This document shows, in pieces, positions 25,370-33,204 of a DNA stretch of 64,000 bases. Origin of the DNA: Candidatus Defluviilinea gracilis. GTDB lineage: Bacteria > Chloroflexota > Anaerolineae > Anaerolineales > Villigracilaceae. A program made the position numbers and the translations under genes. The stretch spans positions 1,612,001-1,676,000 of the forward strand of contig JADJWS010000001.1 of the NCBI GenBank assembly GCA_016716235.1. The letters are read 5' to 3'. Positions within the stretch are counted from its first letter, which is position 1; each line of letters begins with the position of its first letter. The notes below the pieces were generated by a model that saw only the letters and a list, made by a program, of their open reading frames with translations, was not told the origin of the DNA and ran no database searches.

Positions 25370-26296
25370 TTGCTTGACCAGAACGCTTCATTCGACCTTC
25401 AGCCTGTTTCGCCGTTTCGACTCGATCTCGCCGTTTGGACTCTGCGCCGCCGCCCCGACAATCTCTTCGACCGCTGGAACGGCACAACGTATCGGCGCGT
25501 GTTGATTGCAGATGATAAGCCGTTTGAAATCGCAGTGACTCAATACGCGGAATCAAAAAACTTGCGTGTTGAAATAAATGGAACGAGATTAACTTCTTCG
25601 GTCAAGACAACTGTCACCGCCGCGCTGGAGCGTTTGCTCGGACTCAACGTTGATTTGCAAAAGTTTTATCGCCTGAGCAAAACAGATCACTGGCTCAAGC
25701 CGCTTGCGAGTCAATTTCAAGGCATGAAGCCGCCGCGTTTGTTGAGTCCGTTTGAAGCGCTGATCAACGCCGTCGCCTGTCAGCAGTTGACGCTCACGAT
25801 GGGCATTCGCCTGCTCAACCGCCTCACCGAAGCATATGGCATGGCGCTCAAAACGGAAAATGGAATCGTCCACGCTTTTCCGCGCCCGCAGGATTTAGTC
25901 ACTGCCGATTTGGAAGATTTACGCGAGATGAGTTTCAGTTATCAGAAAGCCCGCTACATTACGAATATCTCGCGCCTCATTATGGATGGCGAACTTGACT
26001 TGGATGCGCTCGCTCAATTAAACGATGAAGAAGCGGTTGCGCGTCTGTGCGAATTGAAAGGCGTGGGACGCTGGACAGCGGAATACGTTTTACTGCGCGG
26101 GCTGGGTCGCACGCACATCTTCCCCGCCGACGATGTGGGCGCGCGCAACAACCTGCAAAAGTGGCTGGGACTGCCTGGCAAGATGACCTATGCCAACACA
26201 CGCGAAGCGTTGATGCGTTGGGACGGATTCGGCGGGCTGATCTATTTCCATCTGCTGTTAAAAAGTCTGGCAGAGAAAGGTTTGGTGTCGATTTGA
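25370..26296 (+). CDS. AlkA-like DNA-3-methyladenine glycosylase
   Basis: About 308 residues from a TTG at 25370 that has GAGAGG 6 nt upstream. A longer frame from 25211 would overlap the AhpD gene and cross a terminator, so it is rejected. The HhH-GPD domain is clear: PFEALINAVACQQLTL, the helix-hairpin-helix LCELKGVGRWTAEYVLLRGLGR, and the catalytic Asp in IFPADDVGARN. The N-terminal domain matches the AlkA-type mixed domain. It excises alkylated bases in base-excision repair. Start-codon confidence is moderate. Confidence 0.88.
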   Translation: MLDQNASFDLQPVSPFRLDLAVWTLRRRPDNLFDRWNGTTYRRVLIADDKPFEIAVTQYAESKNLRVEINGTRLTSSVKTTVTAALERLLGLNVDLQKFYRLSKTDHWLKPLASQFQGMKPPRLLSPFEALINAVACQQLTLTMGIRLLNRLTEAYGMALKTENGIVHAFPRPQDLVTADLEDLREMSFSYQKARYITNISRLIMDGELDLDALAQLNDEEAVARLCELKGVGRWTAEYVLLRGLGRTHIFPADDVGARNNLQKWLGLPGKMTYANTREALMRWDGFGGLIYFHLLLKSLAEKGLVSI

Positions 26297-26385
26297 AAAA
26301 CCCCGGAGAGCGGACTTGAGTCCGCTCTTTAGGCGGACTGGAAGTCCGCAATCCGGTATGTAGGTTTTATCAATAAGGAGTGATC

Positions 26386-26736
26386 ATGTTGAAGATAAAA
26401 CGCGTATATGAAGCCGCCGCAAAAAGCGACGGGACTCGTTTTCTCGTCGAGCGGTTGTGGCCCCGCGGCATGAAAAAAGAAACGCTGAAAATGAAAGCCT
26501 GGCTGAAGAACGTCGCGCCCAGCGCCGACTTGCGGAACTGGTTCGCGCACGATCCGCTCAAATGGGCGGAGTTTCAGAAGCGCTATCAAGCCGAACTGAA
26601 AGCCAACTCCGCCGAGTGGCAGCCAATTGTAGATGCCGCCAAAAAAGGCGATGTGACTTTATTGTATAGCGCGCACGATACGGAACACAACAACGCTCTC
26701 GCGCTTAAAGCGTTTTTGGAAAGGCGCTTGAAGTAA
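26386..26736 (+). CDS. DUF488 family protein (YeaO-like)
   Basis: 116 residues from the ATG at 26386; AAGGAG is 5 nt upstream, which favours it over the GTG at 26380. The family signature is RVYEAAAKSDGTRFLVERLWPRGMKKE and LRNWFAHDPLKWAEFQKRYQAEL, ending in DVTLLYSAHDTEHNNALALKAFL. Biochemical function is not established for the family. Confidence 0.9.
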   Translation: MLKIKRVYEAAAKSDGTRFLVERLWPRGMKKETLKMKAWLKNVAPSADLRNWFAHDPLKWAEFQKRYQAELKANSAEWQPIVDAAKKGDVTLLYSAHDTEHNNALALKAFLERRLK

Positions 26737-26905
26737 CGCAAAATTCATTTTGCGTTACATGGCAAAGTGAACCTTGCCGCACGCGAGACCGTACCGCAAA
26801 ATTCATTTTGCGACGAGACAAATGACAACGTGAACCTTGTCGTACCGCAAAGTTTACTTTGCGTAAAATGGCAACGTGAACCTTGCCGCACACTACTGGT
26901 TAAAA
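26735..26905. repeat. cluster of short palindromes ('gcaaaattcattttgc')
   Basis: Three copies of 'accGCAAAattcaTTTTGCg' or 'accGCAAAgtttacTTTGCg', with interspersed 'aacgtgaaccttg' words, fill the gap before the DUF2249 gene. Single copies occur at 47677-47700, 50963-50989, 51219-51243, 61703-61724 and 63032-63103. Confidence 0.75.
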
Positions 26906-26964
26906 ACGGCTTCGCCAAGCGAAACGCCGATTTTAAAAACACAACCCAAAAGGAGACATACACC

Positions 26965-27210
26965 ATGTCCGAAAGCACAACCACGTTAGACGTCCGCGAA
27001 ATTCCCCCGCGCGAGCGTCACCCGAAGATCTTCCAAACCTTCGACGCGCTGAAAGAAGGCGAGTTCTTCACGCTGGTCAACGACCACGACCCGAAGCCGC
27101 TCTTCTATCAATTCTCGCACGAGCGCGGCGGATTGTTCGGCTGGGAATACCTTGAAGAAGGTCCCGAAGTCTGGCGCGTGAAGATCAGCCGCGTCGCCGC
27201 CTCCGCCTGA
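26965..27210 (+). CDS. DUF2249 domain protein
   Basis: 81 residues from the ATG at 26965 with AAAAGGAG upstream. TLDVREIPPRERHPKIFQTFDALKEGEFFTLVNDHDPKPLFYQF is the TusA-like DUF2249 fold, found in nitrogen-oxide and sulfur metabolism genomes and in hemerythrin-like fusions. The thiol Cys of TusA is missing, as is usual in DUF2249. The exact role is unknown; the following cupin gene may be co-transcribed, although a hairpin lies between. Confidence 0.85.
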   Translation: MSESTTTLDVREIPPRERHPKIFQTFDALKEGEFFTLVNDHDPKPLFYQFSHERGGLFGWEYLEEGPEVWRVKISRVAASA

Positions 27211-27257
27211 ATAGCGGAAAGACCGAAGCGGAAGACTCTCATCGAAGCCAACAAAAA

Positions 27258-27315
27258 AACATCCTGAAGGTTTTAATCCACACCGCTTACGGTTTGGACA
27301 ACCTTCAGGATGTTT
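27258..27315. terminator. hairpin between DUF2249 and cupin genes
   Basis: Inverted arms 'aacatcctgaaggtt' and 'aaccttcaggatgtt' separated by about 26 nt, ending in 'tgtttgg'. A probable terminator of the DUF2249 gene. Confidence 0.65.
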
Positions 27316-27363
27316 GGTCAACGATTCGGGTTCTCAATCAGACAGCACAAGAAAGGAATGAAC

Positions 27364-27690
27364 ATGAAAATTGCAAACATATTCGAAGAAGTCCAGTTCA
27401 ACGAGAAAGACCCTCGCGCCGAGCCTCTGCATGTTGACCGTGAAGGACGCGCGATCCTTTTTACGCTCAAAGCGGGTCAATTCATCCGCGAACATAACGC
27501 GCCGAGTTCGCCGTTCTTCGTGGTCACGCTCCAAGGACAAGGCATCTTCACCGGCGGCGACGGCGTCGAGCGCACCTGCGGACCGAACACGCTCCTGGTA
27601 TTCGACGCGGGCGAAAACCACTCCATCCGCGCGCTGGATGAATTGGTCTTTCTCGGTATTTTGCACGGCGCGCCGCTCGCGCAGAAATAA
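27364..27690 (+). CDS. small cupin-domain protein
   Basis: 108 residues; the ATG at 27364 has AAAGG 7 nt upstream. It is a single cupin barrel: LKAGQFIREHNAPSSPFFVVTLQGQGIFTGGDG forms motif 1 (with one His) and GPNTLLVFDAGENHSIRAL forms motif 2 (with one His). A mononuclear metal site with fewer His than canonical is implied. Function unknown; such proteins are often sensors or small-molecule binding proteins. Confidence 0.85.
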   Translation: MKIANIFEEVQFNEKDPRAEPLHVDREGRAILFTLKAGQFIREHNAPSSPFFVVTLQGQGIFTGGDGVERTCGPNTLLVFDAGENHSIRALDELVFLGILHGAPLAQK

Positions 27691-27744
27691 TCGGCTGGTT
27701 TTGTTTTATCGTGGGGTAAAATATTCGGCAGGTGCAACATACAT

Positions 27745-30537
27745 ATGAATCTCGAACACGAATTTTTCGGTCCCAACTATGGGTACATCCTCGAACTGTA
27801 CGACCGCTATCAAAGGGATCCCGATTCGGTAGACGAATCCACCCGCCGCTTATTCAGCCAATGGACTCCTCCCGCCGTCCAGCAACCCGCGATTGAATCC
27901 GGGATTGACCTGCGCCAACTCATCGGCGCGGTGAACCTAGCCCACGCGATTCGTTCGCAGGGCTATCTGGTCGCCAAACTTGATCCTTTAAGCGCATCCC
28001 CAGCGACGTATCCGACTCTGACGTTGGATTTCCACGACCTCAATCAGGGCGATCTCTCCCAACTCCCAGCAGACGTGGTGAAACTGCGCGGCGATCATCA
28101 GGCAGAGAACGCTTCGCAAGCCATCGAAAAATTGCGCTCGATCTATTGCGGCGCGATCGGGTATGAGTACGGTCACATCCGCAACCCTGAGGAACGCAAC
28201 TGGCTTCAACAAGTTGCCGAGACGCGGCGTTTCCATCCGCAAAAACAGACGCTGGATGCGACCCGCCTCCTCGACCGCCTCAGCCAGGTGGAAGCCTTCG
28301 AGGTGTTCCTCAACCGCATCTATCCCGCCAAGACGCGCTTCTCCATCGAAGGACTCGACATGCTCGTCCCGATGCTGGACGAGGTCATCCGTGAAGCGGA
28401 CCGTGAAGACATCCGCGCGGTGATGATCGGCATGGCGCATCGCGGACGTTTGAACGTGCTGGCGCATATCCTCCAAAAACCGTACGAGCAAATTCTGGCG
28501 GAGTTCAAAGACCCGAAAGACCGCTCGCGCACATGGGACGAAATGGGCTGGACGGGCGATGTGAAATATCACGCGGGCGCATCCAAAGCCATCGAAGGCG
28601 CGGACCATGTCGGCTTGGTCGTGAGTATGCTCGCCAACCCGAGTCATCTCGAATTGGTTGACCCCGTCATTCAAGGCATGTCGCGCGCCGCGAACAGCAA
28701 AATGGATTCCCGCGGCGCGCCGCAAATGATGCCGAACGAGTCCCTGCCGATCCTCATCCACGGCGACGCGTCGTTCATCGGACAGGGAATCGTCGCCGAA
28801 TCGTTGAACTTATCCCAATTGTCGGCGTATACCACAGGCGGATGTTTGCACATCATCGCCAACAATCAGATCGGGTTCACCGCCACGGAACATGAATCGC
28901 GCAGTGGTCTGCACGCCAGCGACCTCGCAAAAGGATTCGAGATTCCCGTCATCCACGTCAACGCCGATGAACCCGAGGCGTGCTTTGAAGCGGCATACAC
29001 AGCCATCGCCTATCGCCAGAAATTCCACAAAGATTTTGTGATTGACCTGATCGGCTATCGCCGCCACGGACACAACGAAGGCGACGAGCCGCGCTTCACC
29101 CAGCCGACGATGTACGCCAAGATCGAGTCGCATCCTCCTGTTCGGAAATTATGGGCGGAGAAGTTGGAAAAAGAAGGAAGCATCCAAGCCGCCGAGGCGG
29201 AACAGCTCCTGCAAAAATATTTGAACGAACTGCAAGAAGTCAACCAAAAACTGGACGCGGAACGCGCCCTGCAAGAACCCGTCCCGACGATGCCCCCGCC
29301 GAAAGCGGCGCAAAAGGCGCACACGTCGGTCCCGCTCGAACGTCTGCGAAGCCTGAACGAGTCGCTGTTGCAATTCCCCGCAGACTTCCACCCGAATCCC
29401 AAATTGCTTCGCGCTACCGAGAAACGCCGCCACGTGTTGGACGACGCCGACGCCTCCAGCGTGGATTGGGCGACCGCCGAAGAGTTAGCCTTCGCCTCCA
29501 TTTTAGAGGACGGCATCCCGATCCGCATGACGGGACAGGATTCGGTGCGCGGCACATTCAGCCAGCGTCACGCCGCGTTTTACGATGCGGAAACGAATCA
29601 AAGTTACACGCCATTGCAATCCATCCCACAGGCGAAAGCCTCCTTTGAAATTTACAACACACCCGTCAGCGAGGCGGGTCCCGTTGGTTTTGAGATCGGC
29701 TACAACCTTCAGGCTCCCGAGCGGTTGGTGTTGTGGGAAGCGCAATACGGCGACTTCGCCAACAACATTCAAACGGTGGTGGATGAGTTCCTATTTTCAG
29801 GGCGCGCAAAATGGGGGCTGACTCCCTCGCTCGTTTTGCTGCTGCCGCATGGCAACGAAGGCATGGGACCCGATCATTCATCCGCGCGCATCGAACGCAT
29901 TTTGAATCTTGCCGCGGCGGGAAACATGCGCGTCGCCATCCCAACGACTGCGGCGCAATATTTCCATTTGTTGCGACGACAAGCATTACTGTTGAAGACC
30001 GATCCATTGCCGTTGACGATCTTCACGCCGAAGGGATTCTTGCGGCATTCGCTTGCGGCTTCGACTCCGAATCAACTTGTCAATGGAAGTTGGCAGGCAT
30101 TGCTCGAAGAACCGACGACCAAACGAAACAATAAAGCCATCAAGAATTTAATTCTATGCAGTGGTCGCGTGTACTTCGATCTCGTCAGCGATGAAGAACG
30201 GCAGAACAGCAAGAACACCGCCATCGTTAAAATGGAACAACTCTATCCGCTTCCTTTGCAAGCCATCGAAGAATTATTGAATGGATATTCGTCGCTTGAA
30301 AAAGTGATCTGGGTTCAGGAAGAGCCGATGAACATGGGCGCGTGGGATTTCCTCCGCCCGCGTTTGAAACAACTGCTCGGAAAAATTCCGTTGTATTATG
30401 TCGGCAGACCCGAAAGTTCGAGTCCTGCCGAGGGTTCGTCCACGCTGTATCGAATCAATCAAAAGGCTTTGGTGCAACGCGCGCTCAAATTTGAAGAGCA
30501 GGCGCATGTGCAAAGCGTGAGCATCGAGAGAGGTTAA
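27745..30537 (+). CDS. sucA: 2-oxoglutarate dehydrogenase E1 component
   Basis: 930 residues, the standard size of a thiamine-diphosphate-dependent OdhA/SucA. The N-terminal FFGPNYGYILELYDRYQRDPDSVDES and the inserted small domain are typical. IGMAHRGRLNVLAHILQKP, GHNEGDEPRFTQPTMYAKI and the C-terminal LPHGNEGMGPDHSSARIERILNLAA are E1 hallmarks. It decarboxylates 2-oxoglutarate and passes succinyl to the E2 lipoate. The gene is followed 1 nt later by sucB. The E3 (lipoamide dehydrogenase) is not in the window. Confidence 0.97.
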   Translation: MNLEHEFFGPNYGYILELYDRYQRDPDSVDESTRRLFSQWTPPAVQQPAIESGIDLRQLIGAVNLAHAIRSQGYLVAKLDPLSASPATYPTLTLDFHDLNQGDLSQLPADVVKLRGDHQAENASQAIEKLRSIYCGAIGYEYGHIRNPEERNWLQQVAETRRFHPQKQTLDATRLLDRLSQVEAFEVFLNRIYPAKTRFSIEGLDMLVPMLDEVIREADREDIRAVMIGMAHRGRLNVLAHILQKPYEQILAEFKDPKDRSRTWDEMGWTGDVKYHAGASKAIEGADHVGLVVSMLANPSHLELVDPVIQGMSRAANSKMDSRGAPQMMPNESLPILIHGDASFIGQGIVAESLNLSQLSAYTTGGCLHIIANNQIGFTATEHESRSGLHASDLAKGFEIPVIHVNADEPEACFEAAYTAIAYRQKFHKDFVIDLIGYRRHGHNEGDEPRFTQPTMYAKIESHPPVRKLWAEKLEKEGSIQAAEAEQLLQKYLNELQEVNQKLDAERALQEPVPTMPPPKAAQKAHTSVPLERLRSLNESLLQFPADFHPNPKLLRATEKRRHVLDDADASSVDWATAEELAFASILEDGIPIRMTGQDSVRGTFSQRHAAFYDAETNQSYTPLQSIPQAKASFEIYNTPVSEAGPVGFEIGYNLQAPERLVLWEAQYGDFANNIQTVVDEFLFSGRAKWGLTPSLVLLLPHGNEGMGPDHSSARIERILNLAAAGNMRVAIPTTAAQYFHLLRRQALLLKTDPLPLTIFTPKGFLRHSLAASTPNQLVNGSWQALLEEPTTKRNNKAIKNLILCSGRVYFDLVSDEERQNSKNTAIVKMEQLYPLPLQAIEELLNGYSSLEKVIWVQEEPMNMGAWDFLRPRLKQLLGKIPLYYVGRPESSSPAEGSSTLYRINQKALVQRALKFEEQAHVQSVSIERG

Positions 30538-30538
30538 C

Positions 30539-31765
30539 ATGTCCATCGAAATCATCGTCCCCGAAATGGGAGAATCGGTCATCGAAGCCACCGTCCGCGC
30601 GTGGCTGAAAAAAGAGGGCGACTTTGTCGAAGCGGGCGAAGCGCTCGTCGAGTTGGAAACGGACAAGGTCAATCTCGAAGTCGGCGCGAAAGCCTCGGGC
30701 GTGTTGGCGAAGATTCAAGTTGCTGAAGGGCAGGATGTGAAAGTGGGCGACGTGCTTGGCTCGATCAATGCGGATGCAAAACAACCCGCTTCAAAACCCG
30801 ACCCTCAGCCCGCCTCGCCAAAACCTGAGCCTTTACCCACGCCTCAAGAAAAACCGCAAACCGTCCAGCCGCAGGTGACTCCTGTCGCATCAAGAGTTGC
30901 GCGCGAACAAAACGTGGATGTATCGAAAGTGCGCGGCACGGGTCCCGATGGGCGCGTCACAAAATCGGATGTTCAACAATATGCGCAGAAGCAATCGTCG
31001 GCGGGGAGCGAGGCGGCGAAACAGCTGTCCAAGCCGAGTCAAGCCGCGGGCGTCGAATCCGCTGAACGGCGGGAAGAGCGTGAGCGCATGTCCCGCAGAC
31101 GGCGCACGATCGCGCAGCGTCTGCTTGAAGCGAGTCAATCCACTGCCATGCTGACGACGTTCAACGAGATCAACATGAGCGCGGTGATGGACTTGCGCCG
31201 CCGACGCAACGAGGCGTTTCAGGCGCGGCATGGAATCAAATTGGGATTCACATCGTTCTTCACGAAGGCGAGCATCAGCGCGTTGAAATCGTTCCCGCGC
31301 TTGAACGCGGAAATTCAGGGCGACGAGATCGTGCTGAAAAATTATTACGACATCGGCATCGCGGTCGGCGCGGAGGAAGGTTTGGTCGTGCCAGTGTTGC
31401 GCGACGCGGACCGTCTCACGTTTGCCGAGATCGAAAAACAGGTGAAAGTTTTTTCGGGGAAGGCGAACGACGGCTCGCTGTCGGTTGAAGATTTGCGCGG
31501 CGGGACGTTCACGATCACGAACGGCGGCGTGTTCGGTTCGATGCTCAGCACGCCGATCTTGAATCTGCCGCAAGTTGGAATCCTGGGCTTGCACAAGATC
31601 GAGGAACGCCCCATCGCCGAAAATGGACAGGTCGTGATCCGCCCGATGATGTACGTGGCGCTCAGTTACGATCACCGCATCGTGGATGGACGCGAAGCCG
31701 TGCAGTTTTTGGTGCAGGTGAAAGAGTTGCTCGAGGATCCAGCGTGGATGTTGGTGGAGGGGTGA
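30539..31765 (+). CDS. sucB: dihydrolipoamide succinyltransferase E2
   Basis: 408 residues. The lipoyl domain is at residues 1 to about 78, with the lipoylated Lys in LETDKVNLEV (about residue 43). A Pro/Lys-rich linker follows. The E1/E3-binding domain is VASRVAREQNVDVSKVRGTGPDGRVTKSDV, and the catalytic acyltransferase ends with SYDHRIVDGREAVQFL (His and Asp of the active site). It is translationally coupled to sucA (GAGAGG just before the start, within the sucA end). It needs lipoate from LipA at 16.1 kb. Confidence 0.97.
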   Translation: MSIEIIVPEMGESVIEATVRAWLKKEGDFVEAGEALVELETDKVNLEVGAKASGVLAKIQVAEGQDVKVGDVLGSINADAKQPASKPDPQPASPKPEPLPTPQEKPQTVQPQVTPVASRVAREQNVDVSKVRGTGPDGRVTKSDVQQYAQKQSSAGSEAAKQLSKPSQAAGVESAERREERERMSRRRRTIAQRLLEASQSTAMLTTFNEINMSAVMDLRRRRNEAFQARHGIKLGFTSFFTKASISALKSFPRLNAEIQGDEIVLKNYYDIGIAVGAEEGLVVPVLRDADRLTFAEIEKQVKVFSGKANDGSLSVEDLRGGTFTITNGGVFGSMLSTPILNLPQVGILGLHKIEERPIAENGQVVIRPMMYVALSYDHRIVDGREAVQFLVQVKELLEDPAWMLVEG

Positions 31766-31791
31766 GGGTAAAACTGATTCTTTCCGAAACT

Positions 31792-31832
31792 AAACATGTT
31801 GCTCCCCAGTTGTTAGGGAGCAACATGTTTTT
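31792..31832 (+). terminator. terminator of sucAB
   Basis: Perfect 15-bp stem 'aaacatgttgctccc'/'gggagcaacatgttt' followed by a T-rich tail, 27 nt after the sucB stop. Confidence 0.92.
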
Positions 31833-31928
31833 GTTGACAGCGCTTCACGAAGGCTAGGCGACAGTTCGATTGGTTTGGCAAATCGCGCCGCCTACCTTGA
31901 CGCCGGGCAACTGCGTCAAGAACCTATT

Positions 31929-32996
31929 TTATTTCTCCTCCAACGGATTGAAGCCGCGCCCCAAAATTTCCTGCGCGGGAGAAACGATGACGAATGCGCG
32001 CGGGTCTTCTTTGGCGACAGCCGCTTTCAAGTTATGGACTTCGGTGACCGTGAGCGCGCACACGAGGATCGAACGCTCGCTTCCCGTATACATACCCTTG
32101 CCTTGCATCGCGGTCACGCCGCGCCTCAGATCGGCGAGGATGCGTTTCGAAACAGCCTCTGCCTGGCTGGTGATCACGAGCGCGAGCAATTGCCTGCGGC
32201 GGTTACGCGGCGCGAGAAACGCGCGTAGACCCTTGGGCTTTTCCTCGGCGGCAGATAAGCCATGGACTGTAGCATCATCCCCAAAACGCGGGAGGATCTC
32301 GCCTGTGGCGCGCGTCATTGTGATGGTTGCCAGGGCAATGACCGTGAGCGTTAAATAAAAAACAACGCCAAACAAGATCATGATCTGTCCCGGCACAGGT
32401 CCGATGGCGCTGCGATTGACGAATTCGGCGAACGAATTCGCAGGCTCTGGAAACAACCAGATCTTCGCCGCCCATGACGCGTACAGGATGAGCAAGATCC
32501 AAAAATAATTCCGACGCAGACGGCGGCCAAACGCCTCCCAGATCGAAATGGGGAACTTGGGAGAAAGCAGATTCTCCGCCAGGCTCTCTGCCCATTCGGG
32601 GGAGGGATGGAACGGCGGCACGAGCATCGCCGCGTAAAAATCCGTTTCCATCAAGCGCACGCGGTAACTCCATAGTTCATAATAACGATAGCGCCGCGCC
32701 TCGATGAACAGGAACCACAACACCAACAATGTGTTCAGGAGGATGATGGCGTGATGCACGGATGCCTGGCTGAACGCGATGGACAACGTGGCGCCTGTGG
32801 CAACCACCGCCCAGTTTGTGGTCGTATCCAGCCGTTGACGCCAGACATTGGCGCGTTGAATTTCGGCGCGAAAGAAATGCACCATCGCCGTCACAAATTC
32901 GCTGGATTTGAGTTGATAGCCGCGATACGTCCAGACGGGCTCTTCGGACCCTTCCACTTTTGGATTCTTTTTTGCTTTCGTAGATTTGATTGGCAT
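31929..32996 (-). CDS. DUF2270-DUF2179 membrane protein
   Basis: 355 residues. The N-terminal two-thirds matches DUF2270-type membrane proteins: EFVTAMVHFFRAEIQRANVWRQRLDTTTNWAVV, two TM helices (TGATLSIAFSQ..AIILLNTLLVLWFLFIEARRYRYYELW), then two more near WILLILYASWAAKIW and MILFGVVFYLTLTVIALA. The C-terminal about 85 residues (RGVTAMQGKGMYTGSERSILVCALTVTEVHNLKAAV..DPRAFVIVSPAQEILGRGF) is a DUF2179/YitT-like nucleotide-binding-type domain. A membrane sensor or transporter role is possible; function unknown. Confidence 0.82.
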   Translation of the reverse strand: MPIKSTKAKKNPKVEGSEEPVWTYRGYQLKSSEFVTAMVHFFRAEIQRANVWRQRLDTTTNWAVVATGATLSIAFSQASVHHAIILLNTLLVLWFLFIEARRYRYYELWSYRVRLMETDFYAAMLVPPFHPSPEWAESLAENLLSPKFPISIWEAFGRRLRRNYFWILLILYASWAAKIWLFPEPANSFAEFVNRSAIGPVPGQIMILFGVVFYLTLTVIALATITMTRATGEILPRFGDDATVHGLSAAEEKPKGLRAFLAPRNRRRQLLALVITSQAEAVSKRILADLRRGVTAMQGKGMYTGSERSILVCALTVTEVHNLKAAVAKEDPRAFVIVSPAQEILGRGFNPLEEK

Positions 32997-33204
32997 AGGA
33001 TATTCTTTCTGGATGAGGCTTCAGACTCACCTTGAGTTGATTCTGTTTCGCCAGAGCGAACCTTACATTCGCGTGAATCATGTCATCCCTTTGGGATTCG
33101 GAATGGCACGCCATGATTCTAGAGTCCGATCATCCCCTCGGGATTGGCTCTATGGCAAAATCTCGCGCAAGCCACAGCAACAGACTTGCGAAATAAATTT
33201 CGCG
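32997..33204. other. intergenic region with a short palindrome
   Basis: No gene seen. A 'cttgcgaaataaatttcgcg' palindrome (33184-33203) abuts the stop of the molybdopterin gene and may serve as its 3' end. Confidence 0.45.

Noticed and set aside
26735..26905. CRISPR array
   Set aside because: Repeats are short, palindromic, irregularly spaced and there are no cas genes.
26767..27210. 147-residue extended form of the DUF2249 protein
   Set aside because: The upstream codons come from the palindromic repeat cluster; the ATG at 26965 has a strong ribosome-binding site.
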